This document shows, in pieces, positions 36,835 to 47,055 of a stretch of DNA of 64,000 nucleotides; position 1 is the first letter of the stretch; the number at the start of each line of letters is the position of its first letter. The notes below the pieces were generated by a model that saw only the letters and a list, made by a program, of their open reading frames with translations, was not told where the DNA came from and searched no databases. The DNA comes from Thermopolyspora flexuosa. Its GTDB lineage: Bacteria; Actinomycetota; Actinomycetes; Streptosporangiales; Streptosporangiaceae. The translations under genes were made by a program, and so were the position numbers. Location: contig NZ_VFPQ01000001.1 of NCBI RefSeq assembly GCF_006716785.1, forward strand, positions 868,001 through 932,000, written 5' to 3'.

Positions 36835-38118
36835 TCAGCGGGGGAGGACCGGATGGGGCCGCAGCGCGTGGGCGCGCAGCGCCGCCCGCACCGCGAGCTC
36901 CCCGTACGGGGTGAGCACGACCAGGCCGCGCAGCCGCGGATCCGGCCGGTGGCAGTCGAGCGCCCGCAGCCGGTCGCACAGCAGCAGCCGCTGCTCGCGC
37001 ACGGCCAGGGTGAGGCGCTCGCCGTCCTCCCACTCCTCGCCCAGCACCTCGCGCGTCCGCCGCTCCAGCCGCGCGGGCGGCATCGGGCCGTCGACGAGCA
37101 GCAGGGCGAGCATCACCTCCCGTGCGGCGAGCGCGACCGCGTTGCCGGTGCCGACCACGGCCCGCACCGCCGCGGCCCAGAACACCTGCTCGTCGGCGAC
37201 CATGCGCCGCCCCAGCGGGGTGAGCACCAGCCGGTCCCCGAGGCGGCGCACCGCGCGCAGCTCCCGGGCGGCGACGTACCGCAGGCAGCGCAGCGGCGGC
37301 ACGTCGGCCTCCGCCACGGCATCGCCCGCGCCGTCGCGCCAGCCGAACGCGTCGGCCGCCACGGCGACCAGGCCCGGCGCGATCTCGTGCCGCCCGGTGA
37401 GCGCGAGCCCGTCGCGGGCCTCGGCGAGCAGCCAGCGCAGCGGCCCGAACGCGGCCGGGGACGACGGGATCGGCCGGTCGAGCAGCTCCGCGGCGGCGCC
37501 GAGCAGCGCCGCCTTGGCCGGGGTGACCGTGCGCGTCCAGGCGGCGAGCCGCTCGGCGTGCACCCGGTCGAGCCACGGCCCGTCCGGCCGCGGCGCGGTG
37601 AGGCACCGCTCGGTGAGCGTGGTGCGGGTGCGTTCCCAGCCGCGCGCGCCCGGCCGCAGCTCGCCCGCGGTCACCGCCATCTCCAGTACGGCGGCGCAGG
37701 CGTGCCGGGCCGCGTGCTCCACCGGCCCGCTGAACACCCGCCACGCCAGCAGCGTGGTGTCGGGCGGCTGCAGCCCGGACTCGGCGATCGCGGCGTCGCA
37801 CGCCTCCCGGCCCGCGTCCGCCCCCTGGCGCGAGTAGACGGCGAGGATCGCCTTCGTCGTCTCGCACGTCGCCAGCTCGGCGTACCGGTCGAGCCCGGTG
37901 AGGGTGAACAGGTGCCCGAGCGCCGCGGCCACCCGCTCCGGGTCGTCGATGCGCCAGCCCGGCAGGGTACGCCACAGGAACTCCTGCAGCCGGTGCGCGG
38001 TGACCGCCTCCAGCCCGTCCTCGCCCGCGATCACGTCGATCGCGGCCTCGGCGAGCCGGGCCTCCCGCGCGCCGTACCGGCTACGGAGCTCGGCGAGCGT
38101 CCCCTGGTCGATTCCCAT
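36835..38118 (-). CDS. hypothetical cytoplasmic protein, winged-helix-like C-terminus
   Basis: 427 aa, helix-rich and Ala/Arg-rich, no signal or transmembrane segment. Two LTPLGRR / LTPYGE motifs (about 300 and 405) resemble the beta-wing turn of winged-helix modules, suggesting two such domains in the C-terminal half. I do not recognise the family; similar actinobacterial proteins carry pRiA4b ORF3-like regions elsewhere. Convergent with the hydrolase; 15 bp from the site-2 protease gene, same strand, so possibly co-transcribed with it. Confidence 0.65.
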   Translation of the reverse strand: MGIDQGTLAELRSRYGAREARLAEAAIDVIAGEDGLEAVTAHRLQEFLWRTLPGWRIDDPERVAAALGHLFTLTGLDRYAELATCETTKAILAVYSRQGADAGREACDAAIAESGLQPPDTTLLAWRVFSGPVEHAARHACAAVLEMAVTAGELRPGARGWERTRTTLTERCLTAPRPDGPWLDRVHAERLAAWTRTVTPAKAALLGAAAELLDRPIPSSPAAFGPLRWLLAEARDGLALTGRHEIAPGLVAVAADAFGWRDGAGDAVAEADVPPLRCLRYVAARELRAVRRLGDRLVLTPLGRRMVADEQVFWAAAVRAVVGTGNAVALAAREVMLALLLVDGPMPPARLERRTREVLGEEWEDGERLTLAVREQRLLLCDRLRALDCHRPDPRLRGLVVLTPYGELAVRAALRAHALRPHPVLPR

Positions 38119-38133
38119 GCCCCCAGTGTGCCG

Positions 38134-39348
38134 TCATCGGCGCTCGCTCCGCCGTACGGCCTCGGTCCTGTGGTCCTCGGGTCCGAGAACGGTGAGGTCG
38201 GCGCCGTGCGGGGCGGTGTACGGCGCGCGCAGGTCGGCGGTCTGCAGCGCGCGGGTGATGTCGCTCGGCGTGACCAGCCCGATCAGGCGGCCCTCGTCGT
38301 CGAAGACGACCGCGCGGCCGTCCGGGTGGCCGGACATCTGCTGCATCAGGTCGACCAGGCCGTCGTCGGGATGGGCGGCCGGCACGTCCGCGGGCGGGCA
38401 GGCGATGTCGGCCAGCAGGGTGAGCGGGCGCAGCTCGGTCGGCACCTGGCGGATGCGGTTGAGCGTGACCAGGCCGCGGAAGGCGCCGAACTCGTCGACG
38501 AGCGGGTAGGTGGACAGCCGTTCGCGCATCACCACCCGGTTGATGAGCCCGGCGACCGTCTCGCCGGGGGCGGCGGTCACCGGCGAGCGGGACATGACGT
38601 CGCCGACGCGGATGCCGTGCAGCGCCGCGCCGAGCCGGGCCTGCTGCTCCTCGGCGCTCGCCGCGTTGACGAGGAACCACCCGATGAGCGCGAGCCACAG
38701 CCCCTGGAACCCCGGGCCGGTGAAGACGAGCAGGAACCCGAGCACGATGAGCGCGTAGCCGAAGGTACGGCCGGCGTTCGCCGCGGTGATTGCGGCCCGC
38801 ACCCGGTCGCCCCACCGCGCCCACAGCACCGCGCGCAGCACCCGGCCGCCGTCGAGCGGCGCGGCCGGGATGAGGTTGAACAGCGCGAGCAGCACGTTGA
38901 CGATGCCCAGGTAGGCGAACACGCCGACCAGCAGCGGAGCGGCGCCGGCCGCCGCGAGCAGCCACGCCACCAGCCCGAACACCGCGGCCGCGGCGAGGCT
39001 CGTGGCCGGGCCGACCGCGGCGATCCGCAGGTCGGCCCGCGGGGTGCGCGCCTCGCCGGTGAGCTGGGCCACCCCGCCGAGCAGCCACAGCGTGATGCCG
39101 GACACGCCGATGCCGTAGTGCCGGGCGACGAGCGCGTGCGCCAGCTCGTGGGCGAGCAGCGAGGCGAGGAACAGCAGGGCGGTCACCGCCGCGGCGAGCA
39201 GGTAGACCGCGAGCGGCAGCCCGGGGTACTCGATCGGGAAGCGCCCGAAGCCCAGGCCGATGACGAGGATCGCCACGATGACGACGACGCTGAGGTTGAG
39301 GCCGACGGGTACCCCGCCGATACGGCCCAGGTTGATCGACGCGCGCAT
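38134..39348 (-). CDS. site-2 protease (M50) with CBS domains, Rip3-like
   Basis: 404 aa. Six transmembrane helices with HELAHA zinc motif (LLAHELAHALVARHYGI) and the distal Asp motif FNLIPAAPLDGGRVLRAVLWA. The C-terminal 150 aa are two CBS modules (VGDVMSRSPVTAAPGETV... and LADIACPPADVPAAHPDDGL...). Intramembrane zinc protease cleaving anti-sigma or other membrane proteins; the CBS pair probably senses adenine nucleotides. Its target is not in the window. Confidence 0.9.
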   Translation of the reverse strand: MRASINLGRIGGVPVGLNLSVVVIVAILVIGLGFGRFPIEYPGLPLAVYLLAAAVTALLFLASLLAHELAHALVARHYGIGVSGITLWLLGGVAQLTGEARTPRADLRIAAVGPATSLAAAAVFGLVAWLLAAAGAAPLLVGVFAYLGIVNVLLALFNLIPAAPLDGGRVLRAVLWARWGDRVRAAITAANAGRTFGYALIVLGFLLVFTGPGFQGLWLALIGWFLVNAASAEEQQARLGAALHGIRVGDVMSRSPVTAAPGETVAGLINRVVMRERLSTYPLVDEFGAFRGLVTLNRIRQVPTELRPLTLLADIACPPADVPAAHPDDGLVDLMQQMSGHPDGRAVVFDDEGRLIGLVTPSDITRALQTADLRAPYTAPHGADLTVLGPEDHRTEAVRRSERR

Positions 39349-39522
39349 CCCGCCTCCCGCAGGTCGAGGTATGGCCTACGCCTACCCGCGCAGCGGCGAG
39401 GATCACGCGCGCCGATCGACGGCCCCGGCCGCGCGGCCGCACGGCCGGCGCGGTGGGCCGTGCCGTACCGCCGGGGCGCGTCCCCGATCGATCTCGCGCC
39501 TTTCGGGTACGGGGCACTCACT

Positions 39523-40565
39523 ATGTGGATCCAGGCCGTCCGGACCGTCCTTCCCGACCACCGCTACCGGCAGGAGCGGATCACCGAGGCCGTGCAGGCC
39601 CTGCTGCCCGCCGACCCGGAGGCGCTGCGCCGCTTCCACACGGCCACCGGCGTGACCGGCCGGAACCTCGCGCTCCCGCTGGAGCGGTACGGCCGGCTCG
39701 GCGGGTTCGGCGAGGCGAACGACGCCTACATCGACGTGGCGCTCGAGCTGGGGGAGCGGGCCGTCAAGGCGGCGCTCGAGGAGGCGGGCCTCGCCCCCGG
39801 TGAGGTGGACGTCATCGTGTTCTGCTCGTCGACCGGGGTGGCCACGCCGTCGCTCGACTCCCGGCTCGCCCAGCGCGCCGGGCTGCGCCCCGACGTCAAG
39901 CGGCTGCCGCTGTTCGGGCTCGGCTGCGCGGGCGGCGCGGCCGGGCTCGCCCGGCTCCACGACTACCTGCGCGGCTGGCCGGACCAGGCCGGGCTGCTGG
40001 TGTGCGTGGAGCTGTGCTCGCTGACCGTGCAGCGCGACGACGGCTCGACGGCGAACCTGATCGCCAGCGGCCTGTTCGGGGACGGCGCCGCCGCCGTCGC
40101 CGCCGTGGGGGAGGAGCGGCGCGGCCACGGCCCCGGGCCGCGCGTGGTGGCGACGAAGAGCCGCCTCTACCCGGGCACCCGGCACGTGATGGGCTGGCAG
40201 GTCGGCGAGTACGGGCTACGGCTCGTGCTCTCCCCCGACCTGGTGGACCTGGTGGAGGCGCGGCTCGCCGGGGACGTGGCCGCGTTCCTCGCCGAGCACG
40301 GCCTGCGGGTCGGCGAGGTGCGCTCGTGGATCTGCCACCCGGGCGGCCCGCGCGTGATCGAGACGATCTCCCGGGTGCTCGGCCTGCCGGAGGACGCCCT
40401 GGAGATCACCTGGCGCTCGCTGCGCGACGTCGGCAACCTGTCGTCGGTCTCGGTGCTCAACGTGCTGCAGCGGACGATCGCCCACCGCCGCCCGCCGCCC
40501 GGCGAGCCCGCCGTACTCCTCGCCCTCGGTCCCGGTTTCGCCGCCGAACTCGTCCTGCTCCGCTG

Positions 40566-40569
<4 letters not shown>
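39523..40569 (+). CDS. type III polyketide synthase (SrsA/alkylresorcinol or alkylpyrone type)
   Basis: 348 aa chalcone-synthase fold. Catalytic triad visible: Cys135 in GLGCAGG, His272 in WICHPGGP and Asn305 in DVGNLSS. Extends an acyl starter with malonyl-CoA to phenolic or pyrone lipids. Immediately followed, with a 4-bp GTGA overlap, by an isoprenylcysteine-methyltransferase-like gene, the same pairing as srsA-srsB of Streptomyces griseus. The third enzyme, an SrsC flavoprotein, is absent here. An open frame extends far upstream but has no support. Confidence 0.9.
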
Positions 40570-42170
<1,601 letters not shown>

Positions 42171-42188
42171 GCCCCCGGATTGAAGCCG

Positions 42189-42587
42189 TTAGAGCGCGCT
42201 CGAAGTCAAGCGGCCGAGGGGGCGGCAGCACTCCTCGTAGAACTCGATCTTGTAGTCGATCGCCTTGAGGTGCTCCTCGATCACGGTGAGCCGCTCGATC
42301 ACCCGCCGCCGGTGGGCGCGCAGCAGCTCCAGCCGCTCCCGCCGGGTGGCGTCACCGGCCCGGGCCAGCTCGGCGTACCGCCGTACCTCCCGGATCGGCA
42401 TGCCGGTGGCGCGCAGGCGGGTGATGAGCCGGATCCAGGTGATGTCGTCCTCGTGGTAGAGCCGGCGCCCCGTGGACGACCGGTCCACCTCGCGCAGCAG
42501 CAGTCCCTCGCGCTCGTAGTACCGCAGGGTGTGCGGGGTGAGTCCGGTGCGCTTCGCCACCTCCGCGATCGTCATGCACGTGCTCAT
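42189..42587 (-). CDS. MerR-family transcriptional regulator
   Basis: 132 aa. MerR winged helix (MTIAEVAKRTGLTPHTLRYYEREGLL), a coiled-coil dimerisation helix and no metal-binding Cys cluster except CC near the C-terminus (FYEECCRPL), so it may sense electrophiles or metals through those Cys. Co-transcribed with the aldo/keto reductase. Confidence 0.9.
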   Translation of the reverse strand: MSTCMTIAEVAKRTGLTPHTLRYYEREGLLLREVDRSSTGRRLYHEDDITWIRLITRLRATGMPIREVRRYAELARAGDATRRERLELLRAHRRRVIERLTVIEEHLKAIDYKIEFYEECCRPLGRLTSSAL

Positions 42588-42707
42588 GCGCGCAGTCTCA
42601 CACCCGCGGCGTACGGGCCGTCAATCCCGGGCCGTCAACGCGGGGTTTCCGGTACGGCGGGCCACGCCGCAGGCCGGGCCGTACCGGCGGCGTGACCCTG
42701 CGGCGGG

Positions 42708-43199
42708 TCAGCCCTCGCGGGGCAGCCCGGGCGGGTTGACCAGGGACTCGGGCACCGCCTCCTTCTCCAGGCCCCAGCGGGCGAGCACCTGCCGATATTT
42801 GCCGTTTTTGATCACGACGTTGATCGCGTCCCGGACCGGCTCGGCGAGCCCGTTGCCCTTCCTCGTCATCGCCGCGATGAGGCCCTGCCGACTGGCGCCG
42901 CCGCCCGAGTAGGTGCCGACGATCTTGGTGTCGCCGCTCACCGCGGAGTGGTACGCGGCGGTCGGGTACGGCCCGAAGTACGCCTGGATGCGGCCGGACT
43001 TCAGCGCCAGGTAGGTGTCGGCGGCCTGCTGGTAGTACTGCACCTCGACCGGCTTGAGCCCGGCCTCCCGGTTCTGCCGGTCCCAGTCGAGCAGGATCTT
43101 CTCCTGGTTCGTGCCCGACCCCAGCGGTACGGCGGTGGGCGGGCGGTACGGCGAAGCGGCCGGGGCGGGGCGGCCGCCGCGGCGCGGTGGGATCGGCAC
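42708..43199 (-). pseudogene. 5'-truncated ABC transporter substrate-binding protein
   Basis: Only the C-terminal half of a family-3-type periplasmic binding protein remains: from GSGTNQEKILLDWDRQN through YFGPYPTAAYHSAV, GDTKIVGTY and the closing KYRQVLARWGLEKEAV. Signal peptide, lipobox and first lobe are absent, and the first 26 residues are non-homologous Pro/Arg-rich sequence. The junction lies near 43125-43130. A Cys leader peptide on the same strand 75 bp upstream suggests it was a leader-controlled sulfur-source receptor before the deletion. Confidence 0.8.
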
Positions 43200-43275
43200 C
43201 GGTCGGTGCGGTGCGATCGGTGAGGACGGCGCCGTGAAGTCGGCACCGTGAGGTCGGGGCCGCGGGATCAGCGGG

Positions 43276-43353
43276 TCAGCCGAGACACAGGGACGACCCG
43301 ATGCGGCAGAGGTCGATGTGCCCCCGCCGGGTCAGCAGGGCCTGCGTGCGCAT
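43276..43353 (-). CDS. Cys-containing HIDLCR leader peptide (uORF)
   Basis: 25-aa ORF ending SLCLG, with the core RRGHIDLCR. Short actinobacterial leaders of this type, with HIDL(C/A)R and terminal Cys codons, precede sulfur-assimilation genes and are thought to couple Cys-tRNA supply to downstream expression. It precedes the truncated binding-protein gene. Cys codons are at positions 16 and 23. Confidence 0.8.
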   Translation of the reverse strand: MRTQALLTRRGHIDLCRIGSSLCLG

Positions 43354-43390
43354 GTTCTCACTCCAGCACGAGGGGATTTTCCCGTCAAGT

Positions 43391-43407
43391 CCTACTTGTT
43401 TAGAGGG
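43391..43407. promoter_or_regulatory. sulfur-island box A: CCTAC-N7-GAGGG
   Basis: One of six CCTAC-N7-RTRGG-like palindromes. It lies between the minus-strand leader peptide and the plus-strand SAM-IV riboswitch, so it could serve either. No good -35 was found on the plus strand at the usual distance. Confidence 0.6.
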
Positions 43408-43464
43408 TTATTCGTGGATACCTGTTGCGCGAGTCGGGATTGATCGGGTTATAGTTCCGAACGA

Positions 43465-43580
43465 GGTCACGAGAGCCAGCGCTAAGCCCCGGCTTGCTGG
43501 CCGGCAACCCTCCGTCCTGCGGCGGGGTGCCCCGGGTGAAGACCTGGCCCGGCGCGAGGTGCGTCGGGCAAGCGCGGGCC
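43465..43580 (+). ncRNA. SAM-IV riboswitch
   Basis: The core GGTCACGAGAGCCAGCG, AAGCCCCGGCTTGCTGGCC, GGCAACCCTCC, GCGGGGTGCCCCGGGTGAAGACC and the closing GCAAGCGCGGGCC match the actinobacterial SAM-IV fold, in which GGTCAC-GAG/GTGAAGACC forms P2 and the 3' part forms the extra pseudoknot. The hairpin GGCCCCC/GGGGGCC (43577-43598) follows and could hide the GTG 43620 ribosome site. Binding of SAM would lower expression of the downstream aminotransferase. Confidence 0.87.
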
Positions 43581-43619
43581 CCCCGAACGACGGGGGCCGA
43601 TGGCCCCTGGGGGTGTGAC

Positions 43620-44963
43620 GTGTCCATTCTGACCATTCTCGACGCTGCCAACACCGCTGCCACCGTCGACGCCGCCACCGATGCGGTCGCCGCGGCTGCG
43701 CCGGCCGCTACGCCGGCCGGCGTTCCGGCCGACGCCTCGACCGGCGCCGCCGAGTGTCCGCTGCCCGCCGTGGTCGGATCCGACCTGCTCGTCCCGCTCG
43801 CCGACGGGCGGCAGGTGCCGTACGCGAACCTCGACTACGCCGCGAGCGCGCCGTGTCTGGAGCCGGTGCGCGCGGCCGTCGCCGAGGCGCTGCCGGCCTA
43901 CTCCAGCGTGCACCGCGGCGCCGGGTACGCCTCCCGGCTCACCACCGCCCGCTACGAGCGGGCCCGGCACACGGTACGGGCGTTCGCGGGCGCGCGGCCC
44001 GGCGACGCCGTGGTGTTCACCCGCAACACCACCGACGCGATGAACCTGCTCGCCCGGTGCCTGCCCGAGGGCACCACGGTGGTGGTGTTCGACAGCGAGC
44101 ACCACGCCTCGCTGCTGCCGTGGCCGCGCGCGGTGCGCCTCGCGCCGCCCGCCTCCCCGGGCGAGGCGGTGCGCGCCGCCGACGAGGCCCTGGCCGCGAT
44201 CGACGGCCCCAAGCTGCTCGTGGTCACCGCCGCCTCGAACGTCACCGGCGAGCTGTGGCCGATCGCCGCGCTCGCGCACGTCGCGCACGAGCGCGGCGCC
44301 CGGATCGCGGTGGACGCCGCGCAGTACGCCCCGCACCGGCGGCTCGCGGTGGCCGCGCTCGACCTGGACTACGTGGCGTTCTCCGGCCACAAGCTGTACG
44401 CGCCGTTCGGCGCGGGCGCGCTGGTCGGGCGGCCGGACTGGCTCGCGCAGGCCGAGCCGTACCTGCGCGGCGGCGGGGCCACCCGGAACGTCGCCGACGA
44501 GGTGGAGTGGAGCACCGACCCCGAGCAGCGGCACGAGGCGGGCACGCCGAACGTGCTCGGCGCGATCGCGCTCGCCGCCGCGTGCGAGGCGCTGACCGCC
44601 ACCGGCTGGACCCCGATCGTGCGGCACGAGGAGCGGCTCACCGCCCGGCTGCGCGCCGGCCTGCCCGAGGGGGTGCGGGAGCTGGCGCTGTGGGGGCCGG
44701 ACCACCCCCGCATCGGCGTGGTGTCGTTCACCGTGGCCGGGCACCCCGCCCGCGAGGTGGCCGAGATCCTCAGCACCGAGTACGGCATCGGCGTGCGCGA
44801 CGGCCGGTTCTGCGCCCACCCGTTCGTGCGCGCGCTGCTCGGCGAGGAGGGCGACTGCGCGGACGGGACCGGCGCCGCGGTCCGCGCCTCGATCGGCATC
44901 GGCACCACCGAGGAGCACATCGACCGGCTCGTCGCGGCGCTCCACGACATCGTGCGCCGCTGA
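43620..44963 (+). CDS. class-V aminotransferase/cysteine desulfurase-like PLP enzyme
   Basis: 447 aa fold-type I PLP enzyme. AFSGHKLYAPFGAG contains the PLP Lys, DAAQYAPHRRL the PLP-contacting Asp, and TRNTTDAMNLLARCL the phosphate site. An Ala/Thr-rich N-terminal extension (about 55 aa) lacks a function I can name. Members desulfurate Cys or act on sulfur/selenium amino acids or as isopenicillin-N-epimerase-like lyases. Under SAM-IV control at the head of the sulfur island, so sulfur salvage or C-S cleavage is inferred. Ends with a hairpin at 44976-45008. Confidence 0.85.
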   Translation: MSILTILDAANTAATVDAATDAVAAAAPAATPAGVPADASTGAAECPLPAVVGSDLLVPLADGRQVPYANLDYAASAPCLEPVRAAVAEALPAYSSVHRGAGYASRLTTARYERARHTVRAFAGARPGDAVVFTRNTTDAMNLLARCLPEGTTVVVFDSEHHASLLPWPRAVRLAPPASPGEAVRAADEALAAIDGPKLLVVTAASNVTGELWPIAALAHVAHERGARIAVDAAQYAPHRRLAVAALDLDYVAFSGHKLYAPFGAGALVGRPDWLAQAEPYLRGGGATRNVADEVEWSTDPEQRHEAGTPNVLGAIALAAACEALTATGWTPIVRHEERLTARLRAGLPEGVRELALWGPDHPRIGVVSFTVAGHPAREVAEILSTEYGIGVRDGRFCAHPFVRALLGEEGDCADGTGAAVRASIGIGTTEEHIDRLVAALHDIVRR

Positions 44964-44975
44964 CGCCGCCCCGGC

Positions 44976-45008
44976 CCGGCCGCGCTCCGGTACGGCGGGC
45001 GCGGCCGG
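44976..45008 (+). terminator. hairpin terminator
   Basis: CCGGCCGCGC with GCGCGGCCGG, 10-bp stem, 13-base loop, just after the aminotransferase. Confidence 0.6.
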
Positions 45009-45109
45009 AAATGCCATCGAGGAATTGGACAAAAGATAATGAAGGGGCGAGCAGGGCGAATTCGGCGAGCGGTGTGACGAGGATCGCCTTGACCGAATTC
45101 CGTCAGGCG

Positions 45110-45138
45110 TTGACAAGAATCCAGGTATTTCCTACTGT
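45110..45138 (+). promoter_or_regulatory. promoter B: TTGACA-N17-TACTGT
   Basis: TTGACA (45110-45115) and TACTGT (45133-45138) with exactly 17 bp between. The -10 lies inside box B, so a protein on the box would block RNA polymerase. Drives the leader peptide and the GST-like/FAD-NAD genes. Confidence 0.8.
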
Positions 45139-45147
45139 TTAAATGGG
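45131..45147. promoter_or_regulatory. sulfur-island box B: CCTAC-N7-ATGGG
   Basis: Imperfect palindrome CCTAC-TGTTTAA-ATGGG covering the -10 and start site of promoter B. Confidence 0.65.
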
Positions 45148-45192
45148 TTAGCTTGTCAGGCGCTCGCACGCCACACGGAAGGCGAGGTGGTC

Positions 45193-45312
45193 ATGATCCT
45201 CCCCACCACCGGGCGTAGGGGCGCACCCGTCTCCCCGTTCCTCGTCGCCCGGCTGCACATCGACCTGTGTCGCGTGCTCAGCGCACGGTGTCCCCGCTCC
45301 CTCGCTCGCTGA
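45193..45312 (+). CDS. Cys-containing HIDLCR leader peptide (uORF)
   Basis: 39 aa, containing VARLHIDLCRVLSARC, with two Cys, ending 37 bp before the GST-like gene. Same HIDLCR core as the leader at 43276-43353. AAGGCGAGG precedes ATG 45193. Consistent with Cys-sensing translational coupling. Confidence 0.82.
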   Translation: MILPTTGRRGAPVSPFLVARLHIDLCRVLSARCPRSLAR

Positions 45313-45349
45313 CCCTGCCGGAATTTCCGCATTTCACCGAGGGAGCACC

Positions 45350-46036
45350 ATGCCCGAAATCACCATCGACATCGCGCCCGACACGAGATCCGACACCGCT
45401 TTCCCGTCGCCGTCACTCCCGGAACCGCCGCACTCCGGCGGCGCCGCCCTCACCGACCTGCCCGACCCGTACCCGCCGGTGGACGGCCCGGAGGCGCACC
45501 GGGTCGCGGTGATCCGGGCGCTCGCCCTGCACGGCGGCGTGCCGGTCTCCCGGCTGTTCCCGGCCCGGCTGCACCGGGAGATCGCCGAGCTCGACGCCGT
45601 GATCGACGAGTACGTCGCCGGCACCATCCGCCGGGTCGCCGCGGCGGCCACGCAGGAGGAGTACACCGCCGAGCGGCGGCGGCTCACCGCCGTGTTCCAC
45701 GAGTTCGACGGGCGGCTCGCCCGCACCCGGTTCCTGCTCGGCCCGCGGATCACCGAGCCGGACATCCGGCTGTGGACGCTGCTGGTGCGTTACGACCGCG
45801 GCTACAACCCGTTCGCCCGGATCAGCAAGCTGCGGCTCGTCGACTTCCCCCGGCTGTGGGCGTACGCCCGGGACCTCTACCAGCACCGGCCGTTCCGGGA
45901 CACCACGGACTTCCCGGCGATCGCCCGGCTGCCCGAGGCGCCGCCCCCGCCCTACTTCCACGACGCGCCCTGGCGCATCCTCGTCGAGCCGTACGTCGCC
46001 GACTGGGAGTCGCCGCACGGGCGAGAGCGCCCGTGA
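45350..46036 (+). CDS. GST C-terminal-like protein (ECM4/YqjG helical domain)
   Basis: 228 aa. From residue 85 onward it matches the helical half of S-glutathionyl-hydroquinone reductases (RFLLGPRITEPDIRLWTLLVRYDRGY, DFPRLWAYARDLYQHRPF), but the thioredoxin half with the catalytic Cys is missing; the first 60 residues are unrelated and Pro-rich. The protein has no Cys and only the initiator Met. With actinomycetes using mycothiol, a glutathione role is unlikely. ATG follows GAGGGAG. TGATG coupling to the next gene. Function unknown; sulfur-limited expression is inferred. Confidence 0.78.
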   Translation: MPEITIDIAPDTRSDTAFPSPSLPEPPHSGGAALTDLPDPYPPVDGPEAHRVAVIRALALHGGVPVSRLFPARLHREIAELDAVIDEYVAGTIRRVAAAATQEEYTAERRRLTAVFHEFDGRLARTRFLLGPRITEPDIRLWTLLVRYDRGYNPFARISKLRLVDFPRLWAYARDLYQHRPFRDTTDFPAIARLPEAPPPPYFHDAPWRILVEPYVADWESPHGRERP

Positions 46037-47028
46037 TGGAGCCCGCCGGATTCGCGTACGAGCACGGCCTGGTCTACCTGTCGGCCGGGCACGTCGACGG
46101 GCTCGTGCTCGACCGGGTGCCCGCGGGCGAGCCGGTGATCGTGCGCGGGGCCGGGCCCGCGTTCCTGGACCTGCTGGAGCCGCTCACCGTGGGGCGCGGG
46201 GGCGGCTTCCGGCCGGGCGTCGACGGGCAGCCGGTGTACGCGGCGAGCGGCGACGAGCCGCTGCTGTTCGTCGGCTCCCGGCGCGGCGTGCCGTACCGCA
46301 CCCGGATCGGCTACCCGCTCGAGGAGCCGCCGCCGTACGGCGGATTCCTGGGCGACCTGCCGGACGGGCCGCTCGACTACCGGCGGGACGTGTGGCCGCA
46401 CATCGCCAAGGAGCTCGCCTACGCGTACTACCACGAGCTGTTCCGGCGGCACCCGGAGCGGGTGCGCATGCGGTGGGACGAGTTCGCCGCGGCGTACGCG
46501 GCCGAGCCGTGGGACGGCAAGGCGATGCGGGCGCTCATCCGCCGGGCCGTACCCGGGCACGCCGACCGGCTCAACCTCGACCGGCTCGACCGGCCGCTGC
46601 ACGGGATCCGGTTCGGCGACTCCGACGGCCTGCAGCGCTGGATGCGCGGCTACCTCGTCGCGGACATCGACCGGCGGACGAACCCGGCGTACAGCGCGGA
46701 CCTCGCGCTCGTGCACGCGATGCGCCGGGTGCTCGACGCGCTCGCCGGCACGGCCGGCGGGATCGACCCCGCCTACCTCGACCTGTACGGCTTCGTCACC
46801 GGCGGGCCGTCCCCGGACCGGCAGCGCGAGCTGCTCGCGCTCGCCCGGGCGGGGATCGTCACGTTCCTCGGCGCCGACGCCTGGGTCACCGCGGACCGCG
46901 TGGCCGGGATGTGGCGGGCGGGCAGCCCGGGTGTACCGGGGCAGGTACGGGCGAAGACCCTCATCGACGCCCCGTCGCCGGTCGCGCTTCCGGAGACTAG
47001 TCCGATATATCAGGTAGGAATAGTATAG
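46036..47028 (+). CDS. partial FAD/NAD(P)-binding-like protein
   Basis: 330 aa. Matches the middle and C-terminal region of actinobacterial FAD/NAD(P)-binding proteins (PF13454 group): GEPVIVRGAGPAFLDLLEPLTVGRGGGF, GSRRGVPYRTR, FLGDLPDGPLDYRRDVWPHIAKELAYAYY. The N-terminal Rossmann/FAD region is absent, and the last residues run into the box E promoter region, so it may be a truncated gene retained in the operon rather than an active flavoprotein. No Cys; six Met. Coupled to the GST-like gene by TGATG. Confidence 0.72.
   Translation: MEPAGFAYEHGLVYLSAGHVDGLVLDRVPAGEPVIVRGAGPAFLDLLEPLTVGRGGGFRPGVDGQPVYAASGDEPLLFVGSRRGVPYRTRIGYPLEEPPPYGGFLGDLPDGPLDYRRDVWPHIAKELAYAYYHELFRRHPERVRMRWDEFAAAYAAEPWDGKAMRALIRRAVPGHADRLNLDRLDRPLHGIRFGDSDGLQRWMRGYLVADIDRRTNPAYSADLALVHAMRRVLDALAGTAGGIDPAYLDLYGFVTGGPSPDRQRELLALARAGIVTFLGADAWVTADRVAGMWRAGSPGVPGQVRAKTLIDAPSPVALPETSPIYQVGIV
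47002..47018. promoter_or_regulatory. sulfur-island box E: CCGAT-N7-GTAGG
   Basis: Reverse-orientation member of the same palindrome family, 38 bp before the DUF1684 gene and overlapping the 3' end of the preceding gene. Shares ATCAGGTAGG with the minus strand of box F. Confidence 0.65.
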
Positions 47029-47055
47029 AAACCGCCTTCCCGCGAAGGAGCAGAC

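Noticed and set aside
36853-39522. Apparent 1238-aa fusion ending in the type III PKS
   Set aside because: The N-terminal 890 residues are antisense to two real genes; PKS homology begins at 39523.
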